Shown here: one piece after another, positions 16,519 through 24,603 of the stretch | How positions within the stretch are numbered: the first letter of the stretch is position 1 | Layout of the letters: the number at the start of each line of letters is the position of its first letter | Assembly: GCF_042237075.1 (NCBI RefSeq) | Contig: NZ_JBCGDC010000019.1 | Coordinates: 1 to 64,000 of the forward strand | Direction of reading: 5' to 3' | Source of the DNA: Polymorphospora lycopeni | GTDB lineage: Bacteria; Actinomycetota; Actinomycetes; Mycobacteriales; Micromonosporaceae | Length of the DNA stretch: 64,000 nucleotides | Notes under the pieces: model-generated | Databases searched by the model: none | Seen by the model: the letters and a program-made list of their open reading frames with translations, nothing else | What the model was told of the DNA's origin: nothing | Made by a program: the position numbers and the translations under genes

Positions 16519-16726
16519 GTTCCTCCGAATCCGGCCCGGCGGGTCGCATCCGGCTCGGGAAGGAGCCGTTGTAGCCGCTGATACTGCCCCCCGAATCGGC
16601 AACTCGTTCTCGTACCCGCGAAATCGCCGCAGTCATGCCGGTAGGATCAGCCGACCGTAGGGTCGCCACGGTCACCGCTGACAGGTCGAGCAGCTCAGAC
16701 TCGATACCGGCGAGGCGTTTCTTCAT
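16508..16726 (-). CDS. FxsA-like RiPP precursor peptide
   Basis: The 72-residue peptide has a leader like that of FxSxx-COOH precursors (SELLDLSAVTVATLR, then MTAAISRVRERV) and a glycine/serine hinge. It ends in a candidate core GGSISGYNGSFPSRM plus a tail. Unlike classical members it does not end in F-x-S-x-x. Its stop overlaps the start of the HExxH enzyme gene, the strongest sign that it is that enzyme's substrate. The ATG at 16726 is used because GGAGGG lies 9 bases upstream. A TTG three codons earlier sits too close to that site. I infer that aromatic or Asn residues of the core are modified. Confidence 0.65.
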   Translation of the reverse strand: MKKRLAGIESELLDLSAVTVATLRSADPTGMTAAISRVRERVADSGGSISGYNGSFPSRMRPAGPDSEEHVV

Positions 16727-16866
16727 GTACGGCAACCCTCCCGATGATGACGGTCGATAGCTCCATCATTACTTATGCCTGCATGCAGCGAAAGCGTCGA
16801 GCGGTCGACACCACAAACCGGTTCAGGCCGCGGGCCGTCCGTTTTGGATTCCCAGGTGTGTTCGGG

Positions 16867-17988
16867 TCAGGTGTGCGCCGCCAGCTGGGCGGCACCGTCC
16901 TCGACCCGGGCCATCGTGGCGTCGTCGGCGGCGAAGAAACGGACCGCCTCGACGAGTTCCGACAGGGCACCCGGATAGCGCAGGCAGGTCCGCACGACAC
17001 TGATGGCATCGAGCCGCGCCGCGGTGCTACGCCGGATGGCCGCGTACACCTGGCCGCGCAGCAGCGACAGGATCTCCTCACGGTCGTTCGGTCGCAGGAA
17101 CTCCGGGACCTCCAGAAGCGCGTCCACGAGGGGGGCCATAGCGGCCGGGGGTGGGGGCGCGGGAGCCGCAGGAGCCGGACGCCCGGCCCCGGATCCGCTG
17201 AGCAGGAACCCCTCGTCGCCGAGCGCGTTGCGGTACCAGAGGTACGTGGGGGTCTGGGCGGTGAGGCCGCTCGACCGCAGCTTGTCGAACCGCTCTCGCA
17301 GGGTGGCCACGAGCCGCTCCGGATCGGCGAGCCGATCCCCGTCTCCATCGTCGAGCAGACGCAGCACCTCCCGGCTGAACAGCCCGGTACGTCGCACACG
17401 GAGGTTGGCGGCGGCCTGACCGACGGCGGCGGCAAACAGGACATCCTGTCGCCGTCCGGCGACGGTTCCCCCGACCGGGAAGGTCTCGTTGCCGGCCAGG
17501 CGCAGGCCCTGGGGGCGATCGTGCAGCTGGCACGCGTCCACGATCCACACCTGCCGCCCGAACGCGGGGACAAGATCGGAGGCGAAGGTGGCGAGCATCG
17601 AATCTAGGTCGAGAGAGCCCGCATCGGTGGCGGTGGCGTCGGCGTAGTAGAGCCTCCGGTGGCGACCGGTGTCGACATAGCCGTGGCCACCCCAAATTAC
17701 GTAAAGGGTCGACGCCTGCCGTGTGGGCAGCTCCCGCAGCAGCACTTCGCGTACGGTCGCACGGTCAGCGGACCGCAGCACGACTCCGGGCGGGACGGCG
17801 TCCGGCCCGGGATCGGGCGACAGCAGCACGGTCACCTGCCCAGGCGGGACCCCTCGGGTAACGAACCAGCGGGCGAACCGGATGGCGTCGTCGACCGGCC
17901 CGACCAGGCTCCACTCGCCGCCCGCCGCGTACTGGTCGATGCCGACAGCGACCACGTGGACGTCGAACGGATCGTGGTCCGGGCCCAT
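16867..17988 (-). CDS. Caspase-family protease with C-terminal EAD2
   Basis: The 373-residue protein has a caspase/metacaspase p20-like fold. The N-terminal strand is VHVVAVGIDQYAAGG, the catalytic His102 lies in WGGHGYVD and Cys153 in QVWIVDACQLHD. A Pro/Ala linker (about 268-283) leads to an effector-associated domain 2 (about 285-370: LRPNDREEILSLLRGQVYAA, VVRTCLRYPGALSELVEAVR). It is the likely effector of the conflict system. Its EAD2 is expected to dock to the EAD2 of the VMAP protein at 9105-10613. The ATG at 17988 has GAGGAG seven bases upstream. Proteolysis of cell proteins, leading to dormancy or death, is the family expectation. Confidence 0.85.
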   Translation of the reverse strand: MGPDHDPFDVHVVAVGIDQYAAGGEWSLVGPVDDAIRFARWFVTRGVPPGQVTVLLSPDPGPDAVPPGVVLRSADRATVREVLLRELPTRQASTLYVIWGGHGYVDTGRHRRLYYADATATDAGSLDLDSMLATFASDLVPAFGRQVWIVDACQLHDRPQGLRLAGNETFPVGGTVAGRRQDVLFAAAVGQAAANLRVRRTGLFSREVLRLLDDGDGDRLADPERLVATLRERFDKLRSSGLTAQTPTYLWYRNALGDEGFLLSGSGAGRPAPAAPAPPPPAAMAPLVDALLEVPEFLRPNDREEILSLLRGQVYAAIRRSTAARLDAISVVRTCLRYPGALSELVEAVRFFAADDATMARVEDGAAQLAAHT

Positions 17989-18388
17989 ATCACACTCCTC
18001 ATCCATTACGGGACAGCCATATCCGGCGCAACGACGGTCGTCGGACCGCCGGTGGTCCAAGGATGGCCGATCGCACACCGCGTCCTTGAGATTCCCAGAC
18101 GGCATGGAGGGCCGCGCAGGGTGCCGCCTTGCCGCAACGGCCGGTCACACGGTCCGCCGGGTCTCACGCCGGTCCCGCCGAGCTTGATTCCGATAGTTCG
18201 CGTCGTCCCGCAGCGGGCTGGGCTCGGTTGTCATGGTGCGCTCCAGTTGGGTGGCGTGGTGCGTCGGTGGCCTGCGCGGCGGTGATGCCGCCGGCATCGC
18301 CGGGTTCGGGCTGACGGGGCAGCTCGCCGGCTCGGCAACCACGGTCAGGGCGCGGTGGTCAACCACGGTGGCGGTGACCTCGCCGGGC

Positions 18389-18496
18389 AGTAACGGACCG
18401 ATCGAGGGCGTCAATACCGAGGGCAAGTTCCTGAAACGACAGATGTACGGCCGGGCAGGCTTCGCCCTACTCCGGCAGCGCATCCTGCTCTCGTAG
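18389..18496 (+). mobile_element. ISL3-family transposase C-terminal relic
   Basis: SNGPIEGVNTEGKFLKRQMY then GRAGFALLRQRIL matches the highly conserved ISL3 transposase ending (SNGxxEGxVNRxKxLKRQMYGRAGFxLLRxRVL). It is only about 35 codons long and lacks the catalytic residues. The region 17989-18388 upstream holds nothing I can support. Confidence 0.65.
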
Positions 18497-18564
18497 ATCA
18501 CCCATGGTGACCACCGTTTCTGCGCCAGAGCCGTTCGTTCCAGTGTCACGCTTGCTCGGTCCGG

Positions 18565-18939
18565 CACGGAGTCGGTCCCGACACCGCCTCGGCCCTGCTG
18601 GTCACCGCCGGCGACAACCCAGACCGGATGCACAGCGAGGCGTCCTTCGCCGCACTATGCGGCGTCAACCCGATCGAGGCGTCCTCCGGCAAGACCCGCC
18701 GCCGACGCCTCAACCGAGGCGGCGACCGCCGCGCCAACGCCGCCCTCCACCGCATCGCCCTGACCCGATCACGCGCCGACCAACGCACCCGCGACTACCT
18801 CGACCGACGCAGCAGCCAAGGCCTCACCCGCCGCGAAGCCACCCGATGCCTCAAGCGCTACATCGCCCGCGAGGTCTACCACCTACTCCGCCAGCCAACC
18901 CAGCGAATCAGACCCCACGAACCGCTTGACGAAACATAG
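18565..18939 (+). mobile_element. IS110-family transposase C-terminal relic
   Basis: HGVGPDTASALLVTAGDNPD, FAALCGVNPIEASSGKTRRR and RREATRCLKRYIAREVYHLL are the C-terminal (transposase_20) half of an IS110-type enzyme, ending at the TAG at 18937-18939. The N-terminal DEDD catalytic half is absent. Its last 80 or so bases are duplicated at 19585-19675. Confidence 0.75.
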
Positions 18940-18950
18940 GGGCATCGGAG
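18861..18950. repeat. IS110 3'-end direct repeat, copy A (copy B at 19585-19675)
   Basis: The 90 bases covering the end of the IS110 ORF and a few bases beyond recur at 19585-19675 in the same orientation with a handful of substitutions and one extra base. The copies enclose the small secreted-protein gene 18980-19408 and its promoter, as if two IS110 copies once flanked it or one carried it. Confidence 0.7.
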
Positions 18951-18979
18951 CCGGCCGGGCCTGGTCCGTCCTGCTCCGA

Positions 18980-19408
18980 TCAGCAGCCCGCGATGGTCGA
19001 GAACGATCCGCCGATCGCTCCGCCGGCGCCTTCACCACTGGTAAGGCCCGTGCCTGCCACCCCGGTGTACGTGTCGCCGAGGATGCGCGACGCCCAGGTC
19101 GTCTTGACGTCCCACGCGCCGTCCCTGGCAGCGAGGTCCACGCGCGAGACGAGGCTGCTGCCGCGCCACACCTCGAACCGGGCTGCCGCAGTACGGCCGG
19201 GCGTGGTCGCCGCCACCAGAGTGATCTCCCACAACGGGCCGTACCCGCTTTCGACCGCCGTCTTGCACGCCATCACGACAGCGGTGCCAGACTGGCCGGC
19301 AAACGTCGACCAGGCGGCGTGAGCCGGCGCGGCAGCGCCGATGGCCAGCGCAACGCTGGTCACGGTGCTCAGGAGGGCAAGTTTGCCGATCCGGCCGAAC
19401 TTCGTCAC
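18980..19408 (-). CDS. Small secreted protein, 142 aa
   Basis: The GTG at 19408 follows GGGGAGA. Residues 1-31 are a clear signal peptide (basic start TKFGRIGK, hydrophobic core, cleavage after APAHA). The mature part is about 110 residues, rich in Gly, Ser, Thr and Ala, with cysteines in VVMACKTAVE and at the very C-terminus (STIAGC) that may form a disulfide. I do not recognise the family. A longer frame to 19606 reads through IS110-derived sequence and is not used. The gene is enclosed by two copies of an IS110 end, which suggests recent acquisition. Confidence 0.65.
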   Translation of the reverse strand: MTKFGRIGKLALLSTVTSVALAIGAAAPAHAAWSTFAGQSGTAVVMACKTAVESGYGPLWEITLVAATTPGRTAAARFEVWRGSSLVSRVDLAARDGAWDVKTTWASRILGDTYTGVAGTGLTSGEGAGGAIGGSFSTIAGC

Positions 19409-19584
19409 GGTGGTCTCCCCTTCGGCTTCTGGTATCTGTCCCGTCCGTCCCTTCAGGAGGGCGGACGCTCCACACCCTAATGGACTCCAAGCATGGGCTC
19501 GCTCGACCCACGCCGGTGGGGCGTTGGTTCCGAACTCGGCGGACAACGTGGGAGCAGGGGTACCAACCCGGTTCGGGATCAAGA

Positions 19585-19675
19585 CATCGTCCGCGAGGTC
19601 TACCACCTGCTCCGCCAGCCAGCCCCAACGAATCAGACCCCACGAACCACTTGACGAAACACAGGGGCATCAGAG
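19585..19675. repeat. IS110 3'-end direct repeat, copy B
   Basis: This is a near-copy of 18861-18950, including ACCACCT-CTCCGCCAGCC and AATCAGACCCCACGAACC, without the upstream transposase body. Between 19409 and 19693 I see nothing else except the promoter region of the secreted-protein gene. Confidence 0.7.
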
Positions 19676-19693
19676 GCCCCCTGATGTGATCGG

Positions 19694-19729
19694 TCACCGG
19701 TCCCGGCGTGCTCGCGCCGGGACCGGTGA
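19694..19729 (-). terminator. Strong stem-loop terminator after the pectate lyase gene
   Basis: A perfect 15-bp stem (19694-19708 with 19715-19729, GC-rich) with a 6-nt loop lies about 80 bases beyond the stop of the minus-strand pectate lyase gene. Confidence 0.7.
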
Positions 19730-19809
19730 GCCGGTGGGGTGTGGCGGCGTGACCGTCGGGTGCCGGCCTACTCCGGTGCCGCCCGCGCCGCTGGCGTCGT
19801 CCTGCTGCG

Positions 19810-21465
19810 TTACGGTGTGACCACCCTGCCGCCGAAGGTCACGACGAGACGACCGTCGGATGCGAAGGACCAGCCCAGGGCGCCGGAGTACTGGGAGCAC
19901 CGGGATCCGTTGGTGCCGGACCAGAACTGGTTCGAACTGTCGGAGTTTCCGACGATCCGGTCGTTCGAGCCGCTGTTGCACGAGGTGTTGTTCCGGAAGA
20001 CCGAGGAGCCGCCGTCGAAGTTGAAGTTGCGCTCGGCGTTGCCGATGTTGGCATTGTTCGACACCGTCATCGTGCCGGGGTTGCGGTTGTAGGTGAACCC
20101 GTGCTTGCCGTTGTCGTACGCGATGTTGCCCCGGATGGTGTGGTTCACCGCGATGTCCTCGCCGCCGAGCTTGAAGCCGTTGCGGTCACCGTTGCCGGCC
20201 TGGCCACCGTTGCTCAGGGTGCCGTTGCCGTAGGCGAGGGAGGACTCGATGGTCACCGTGCCGATGGCCCCGGTGTCGCTCTTGGTGTAGAGGTCGTAGC
20301 CGTCGTCGATGTTGTTGTGTGCCACGGTGTAGCGGAAGACGTTGCCGGGGCCGACGGTGAGCTTCGGGGCGAAACCGTCGGCGTCCTCACCGTCGGAGTC
20401 GACGTTGTCGTGCGACACGGTGCTCACCACGAGGTTGTTGGAGGGCCACTGGTCGCGGGGCGCGTTTGCCACCAGCCGCGAGAGCTGAAGCCCTGAGTCC
20501 CGGTTATGGCGGGTCACCGTACGCTCGATGATGTTGTTGTTGCCGGCGAGCAGGATGCCGTTGTCCCCGGCCCGCTCGACGATGATGCCGCGGATGTGCC
20601 AGTACGATCCGCCCACCGCGAGTCCACGGTTCGCCGGATCCTCACTCTGGGCCGAGAAGTTCAGGATCGGGGTCTCGTTCGGGTAGGCGAAGATGTTCTT
20701 GCGCGCGCTCGACGTGCCGTTGTTGCCCTGGCCGATGGTGATGGTCTGCGAGTAGCGGTAGGTGCCGCCGCGCAGGTAGATCGTGCCGCCGGCGGTGACC
20801 CGGGTGATCGCGGAGGTGAGCGTCGTCGGGTTCGCCTCCGTGCCGGCCGCACTGTCGGTGCCGGTCGGTGCCACGTACAGCGTGCTGCTCGACGGCGGGG
20901 GCGTGGTCGGCGGCGGGGTGGTCGGCCCGGTCGTCGGCGGCGGCGTGGTCGGCGGAGTGGTCGTGCCCGAGGCGTACGTCTCGAACTCGGCGATCCTCGG
21001 TGTGCCGGTCGAGCCGGTGATCTCAAAGTTGATCTTGCGCAGCGAGGTGGCGGCGAAGGTGATGGTCCCGGCTCCGGTGCCGCTGGCCAGGGTGGCGCCA
21101 GTGTCGTTGTTGACGACCCGCCAGGAGCCGATGACTCCGACAGCGCCGGCCGCCTCCCGGATGTTGATCGAGCCCACCGTGGTGGCGGAACCCCACTTGA
21201 TCGAGATGCGGCCGGTCGATCCGGCCGGTGACCAGTAGGTGCTCATGTTGCCGTCGAGCACGTTGCCGTAGCTGGTGCCGCTGGCCTTGCTGGAGCCGTC
21301 GGAGCCGGCCCCGAGGCTGAGATTGGTCGCGTTGACGCCGACCGATGCGGGACTGGGACCACTGGAGGCACCTGACGCCTGGGGCATCGGCAGCGCCGCG
21401 ACGACCGCGGCCACGGCCACAGCGGTGCCGCCGGCAAGGAGCTTGTGTCGCACTGCGGTTCTCAC
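19810..21465 (-). CDS. Secreted pectate lyase, PL9-like, with N-terminal carbohydrate-binding domain
   Basis: The 551-residue protein starts with a signal peptide (about 1-32). A beta-sandwich domain of the F5/8-type C (discoidin) class follows (about 40-165: DGNMSTYWSPAGSTGRISIK, WGSATTVGSINIRE), then a Thr/Pro linker (TTPPTTPPP repeats). The C-terminal 370 residues form a right-handed parallel beta-helix with the PL9 hallmark DGEDADGFAPKLTVGPGN and repeated asparagine-rich turns (GILLAGNNNIIERTVTRHNR). PL9 enzymes cleave polygalacturonate by beta-elimination using calcium and a lysine, plausibly the K of FAPKL. The export signal indicates extracellular plant-polymer breakdown. A terminator follows. 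Confidence 0.88.
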   Translation of the reverse strand: MRTAVRHKLLAGGTAVAVAAVVAALPMPQASGASSGPSPASVGVNATNLSLGAGSDGSSKASGTSYGNVLDGNMSTYWSPAGSTGRISIKWGSATTVGSINIREAAGAVGVIGSWRVVNNDTGATLASGTGAGTITFAATSLRKINFEITGSTGTPRIAEFETYASGTTTPPTTPPPTTGPTTPPPTTPPPSSSTLYVAPTGTDSAAGTEANPTTLTSAITRVTAGGTIYLRGGTYRYSQTITIGQGNNGTSSARKNIFAYPNETPILNFSAQSEDPANRGLAVGGSYWHIRGIIVERAGDNGILLAGNNNIIERTVTRHNRDSGLQLSRLVANAPRDQWPSNNLVVSTVSHDNVDSDGEDADGFAPKLTVGPGNVFRYTVAHNNIDDGYDLYTKSDTGAIGTVTIESSLAYGNGTLSNGGQAGNGDRNGFKLGGEDIAVNHTIRGNIAYDNGKHGFTYNRNPGTMTVSNNANIGNAERNFNFDGGSSVFRNNTSCNSGSNDRIVGNSDSSNQFWSGTNGSRCSQYSGALGWSFASDGRLVVTFGGRVVTP

Positions 21466-21599
21466 TGTTGGACTCCTCGGGAGTGAGCACGGTGCGGGGC
21501 ATTACCCTCGCAACCCAACACCGCACGTAGCTTCATGTCCGCACCCTCAGCCCGGTCAAGGATCGAAACATCGATGAAACAACATGCTAGGAAAGCGCT

Positions 21600-22060
21600 T
21601 GCCGGCGTGGCAAGGGTTAGATACGTGCAGGTTTGTTGCAGACCGCAACGCCGGCTGCCAGCGAGGCCGCCACCATCCGTTGAAGTCCCAGCTCGGCTGG
21701 ATCGTCGTCATTTGGGCCTGTCTGGCTCGGGCTTGGAATGTTCGTCGCCAGATCGACCAATGCATGGTGTGCTGGTGGGAGTGGTTGGGTGACGAGGGCG
21801 TTGAGGAGTCGGCGGATCTCGGCGACGGGCAACGCGGTGATCTCCGGGTCGGAGGCGGGCTGCCTGGTGGCGGCGAGGGTGGTCAGGACGGCCAGGGCGG
21901 GCATGGCCAGGGTGATGAACCGGTGCCAGCCGGTCCAGCCGCGGACCTGGTAGTGGTGCAGGCCGACCTGGCCCTTGCCGGTCTGGAACAGTTCCTCGCA
22001 CAGCCGAAGACCGGATTCGCGATCAACTCCAAGATCCGCCACCCCGATCACCTGTTCATG
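21600..22060 (-). mobile_element. IS701-like transposase C-terminal relic
   Basis: On the minus strand, LCEELFQTGKGQVGLHHYQV then RGWTGWHRFITLAMPALAVL and AEIRRLLNALVTQPLPPAHH is the ending of an IS701-type transposase. The last part (HWSIWRRTFQARARQAQ) is in a different frame, so there is a frameshift near 21770. No intact ORF or inverted repeats remain. Confidence 0.65.
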
Positions 22061-22076
22061 GCTGCATGACGAGGCA

Positions 22077-22637
22077 CTAGCGGGGCCGGGCTCCCTCCAG
22101 GAATAGCGCGACGACCTGGGTCGCCCCGTCCGGGGTGTTCACGAGGTCCGTTGCGCGTGCGAGGTGCAGGAACGCGTTCATGAGGAACCAGGGCTCACCA
22201 GTCACCTCACCGACGTCGACGGCGTGGGCGAAGAAAGCCACGACGGGATCGAGGATGTCGCGCACGTACTTCTGCGACACGGTGCTTCTGGTCTCGTCGG
22301 AGACGTGATCCAGCGCGTCGTAGACGCGTTGCTCGAACGAGATGGCGCGGGTGGAGTGGTCGGCGGCGACGACCGCGAGGGACCGCAGCTTCTGTTCCGT
22401 CGGTCCTTCGGCGGCGAGGGCGGTGGCCAGACTGTCGTGGAGCTGTTCGATGAACCTGATGGCGACGGCCGCATAGAGTTCTTCCTTGCCGCCGGGGAAG
22501 TGGTGGTAGATGGATGGCTTCTGGATGCCGACGGTGCGGGCGACGCCGACGAGGGAGATGCCCGGGTAGCCCGCGGCGGCCAACTGCTCGCCGAAGGCGT
22601 CCATGATCTGTGAACGGGTGTCTGCTGCGGGTGTCAT
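22077..22637 (-). CDS. TetR/AcrR-family repressor
   Basis: The 186-residue regulator has the TetR helix-turn-helix at residues about 8-55 (RSQIMDAFGEQLAAAGYPGI, then VARTVGIQKPSIYHHFPGGK) and a helical ligand-binding domain. Its start overlaps the end of the permease gene by ATGA, so it is the third gene of the ATPase-permease-regulator operon. The perfect palindrome CCTACCGGTAGG directly upstream of the operon start is the obvious candidate operator, giving ligand-controlled self-regulation of the exporter. Confidence 0.9.
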   Translation of the reverse strand: MTPAADTRSQIMDAFGEQLAAAGYPGISLVGVARTVGIQKPSIYHHFPGGKEELYAAVAIRFIEQLHDSLATALAAEGPTEQKLRSLAVVAADHSTRAISFEQRVYDALDHVSDETRSTVSQKYVRDILDPVVAFFAHAVDVGEVTGEPWFLMNAFLHLARATDLVNTPDGATQVVALFLEGARPR

Positions 22638-23431
22638 CGGTTTCTCCGAGCGTGGTTGAGTGCGAGGGCGCAGGAGGCGGTCCCGGCGGCGACGAGGATC
22701 CCGAGGACGCCGAGGGCGATCGGCAGGGCCGAGGGTGTGGCGGCGCTCTCGAGCTGGCGGGCGGCGTCGATGACGTAGGTGAGTGGGTTGAGGGTCGCGA
22801 TTGCCCGCATCCAGCCGGCGAGCTCGTCCACGGGTGCGAAGACGCCGGTGAAGAACGACAGCCCGAAGACCGCGAGGGTGACGAGGTTGGTGCTCGACGC
22901 GGATGCGGTGCGGATGGCGACCGCGACGCTGAGCAGGGCGACTCCCAGCCCGAGCGTGAGCATCAGGAGGATCATTGCGATCGCGCCCGGCCAGCTCCCC
23001 GGCCGGTAGCCGATGACCGCGGCGCCGGCGATCGTGACGAGCATCTGGACGGTGACGGCGACGAGGGCGGCGGCGACGGCGCCCAGGACGAACGGGATCG
23101 TCGTGCCGTGGGCGAGTCGGAGCCGGTCGAGGTATCCGCTGGTGACGTCGCCCAGAACGAGCGTGCCCGCGGCTCCCGCTCCGGTGGCGACACCGGTGAG
23201 CAGGATCAGCGGGAGCAGGAAGGAGACGAAGCTGGCACCTGCGAGATAGCTGCCGCCGACGGTGCTGAGCTGTCCGGCGTAGACGAGGAGGAAGAACAGG
23301 GATTGCGCGATCGGGGCGATCAGCAGGGCCGGTGAGCGCATAACCATGCGGGTGGAGCGCCTGACAGCGGCAAGGGTCACGGGGACCGCCGCGCTGGGCG
23401 CAGGGACGACAGAGACGGCGGAAGCGGTCAC
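22634..23431 (-). CDS. ABC-2 exporter permease (DrrB-like)
   Basis: The 265-residue membrane protein has about six hydrophobic segments and the ABC-2 membrane domain layout, with the family motif FFTGVFAPVDELAGWMRAIA TLNPLTYVIDAAR near the C-terminus. It lies 35 bases after the ATPase gene and is coupled to the TetR gene. With the DrrA-like ATPase it forms a drug or antibiotic exporter. The substrate is unknown. Confidence 0.88.
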   Translation of the reverse strand: MTASAVSVVPAPSAAVPVTLAAVRRSTRMVMRSPALLIAPIAQSLFFLLVYAGQLSTVGGSYLAGASFVSFLLPLILLTGVATGAGAAGTLVLGDVTSGYLDRLRLAHGTTIPFVLGAVAAALVAVTVQMLVTIAGAAVIGYRPGSWPGAIAMILLMLTLGLGVALLSVAVAIRTASASSTNLVTLAVFGLSFFTGVFAPVDELAGWMRAIATLNPLTYVIDAARQLESAATPSALPIALGVLGILVAAGTASCALALNHARRNR

Positions 23432-23466
23432 GATCGAGTCCTCACATGAGGTGACGGGGATTCGGG

Positions 23467-24396
23467 TCAGCCAGCGGCGAGCGCGACGAAGACGTCGTCG
23501 AGCGAGGGTTCGGTGAGGCGGAGCTCTTCGACGTCGCCCGCGACCTGGCCGATGTCATCGAGCGCGACCTTCAGTGCGCCGGCCGTGCCGGGGAGCGCGA
23601 GGCGCACGGTGCGCGGCTCGTCCGGCTCGGCTCGAAATGGCGCACGCGAGGAGGCGAGCAGCGCCTGTGAGGCGTCCGCGTCTGTCAGCACGAGGGTCAG
23701 GGTGCGCTCCCCGACGCGCTGCTTCAGCGACTCGGGGGAACCTTGCGCGGCAACCGTTCCGTTGCGGAGCACGACGACGTCCGTGGCGAGGACGTCGGCC
23801 TCGTGCAGGTCCTGGGTGGACACCAGGAGGGTCCTGCCGCCCTGGTTCAGTCGCTTCAGCTCGTCCCAGAAGTCGAGGCGGCTGAGCGGGTCGAGGCCGG
23901 TGGTCGGCTCATCAAGGATCACGACCGGGGGCTCGGCCACGAGCGCCACGGCGAGGTCGACCTTTCGGCGGGTTCCGCCGGACAGCCTGGAAATCCGCGT
24001 CCCGCGGTGCTCTGCCAGACCGAAGAGGTCAAGGAGCTCCCGCGTCCGGCGCGCGGCGTTCCGGCGGTCGAGGCCGAGCGCAGCCCCCTGGAACTCGAGA
24101 ACCTCCGCCGTGGTCGCCAGCGGGTCCAGGGCGTTGGACTGCGGGGTCAGGCCGATCAGGCGCCGCACCTCCCGCCCCTGCTTCACCGTCTCGTACCCCT
24201 CGACGGTCACCGTGCCGAAGGTTGGTGTGCGCAGCGTGGCGATGATCTCCAGGAGCGTGGACTTGCCGGCGCCGTTGTGACCGAGCACCACCGTGCGAGT
24301 TCCGCGCTCGACCTGAAGCGACAGGTGGTCCAGCGCGTTCCGGTCCCCGTAGGTCTTTGTCAGGCCGACGATGTCGACGGCAGGGAGCGAAGTCAT
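23467..24396 (-). CDS. ABC exporter ATPase (DrrA-like)
   Basis: The 309-residue ATPase has Walker A GHNGAGKST (about residue 38-46), Q-loop GLTPQSNALDP, signature SRLSGGTRRKVDLAVAL, Walker B VILDEPTTGLDP and a STQDLHEAD switch region. A C-terminal extension (from about 215) resembles the DrrA/CcmA regulatory tail. It is the first gene of the operon. Its ATG is only 13 bases from the palindromic operator, so the transcript is leaderless or nearly so. Confidence 0.92.
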   Translation of the reverse strand: MTSLPAVDIVGLTKTYGDRNALDHLSLQVERGTRTVVLGHNGAGKSTLLEIIATLRTPTFGTVTVEGYETVKQGREVRRLIGLTPQSNALDPLATTAEVLEFQGAALGLDRRNAARRTRELLDLFGLAEHRGTRISRLSGGTRRKVDLAVALVAEPPVVILDEPTTGLDPLSRLDFWDELKRLNQGGRTLLVSTQDLHEADVLATDVVVLRNGTVAAQGSPESLKQRVGERTLTLVLTDADASQALLASSRAPFRAEPDEPRTVRLALPGTAGALKVALDDIGQVAGDVEELRLTEPSLDDVFVALAAG

Positions 24397-24408
24397 GCCA
24401 GCAGCCTA

Positions 24409-24420
24409 CCTACCGGTAGG
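24409..24420 (-). promoter_or_regulatory. 12-bp perfect palindrome, candidate TetR operator
   Basis: CCTACCGGTAGG is an exact palindrome located 13-24 bases upstream of the ATPase start codon. It is the only such element near the operon that also encodes the TetR repressor. Binding here would block transcription initiation. The assignment is inference from position and symmetry. Confidence 0.55.
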
Positions 24421-24460
24421 GCGGGCCGCCAAATCGGACCGACCCGGGGCAGGGCCTGAG

Positions 24461-24595
24461 GGTTCATCCCAGATGTTGTTCTTGGTGAGTCGGCGGTAGC
24501 CGAGTAGGGCGCAGCCGAGGTCGGCGAAGGCCTGGAAGTGGTCGGCTTTGCGTTCGTAGCGGCGCGCTTTGTTGATCAGGGCCTCAAGCCACCCA
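24461..24595 (-). mobile_element. IS5-type transposase C-terminal relic
   Basis: The minus strand reads EALINKARRYERKADHFQAF then ADLGCALLGYRRLTKNN, the ending of an IS5-group transposase. It abuts the stop of the CitE-like gene and marks the left border of the catabolic island. Confidence 0.6.
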
Positions 24596-24603
24596 CGACA
24601 GCG

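Noticed and set aside
18145..18234. 29-aa minus-strand ORF (MTTEPSPLRDDANYRNQARR) with a GGAG site
   Set aside because: It is too short and has no family match or coupling to the caspase gene; cannot be separated from chance.
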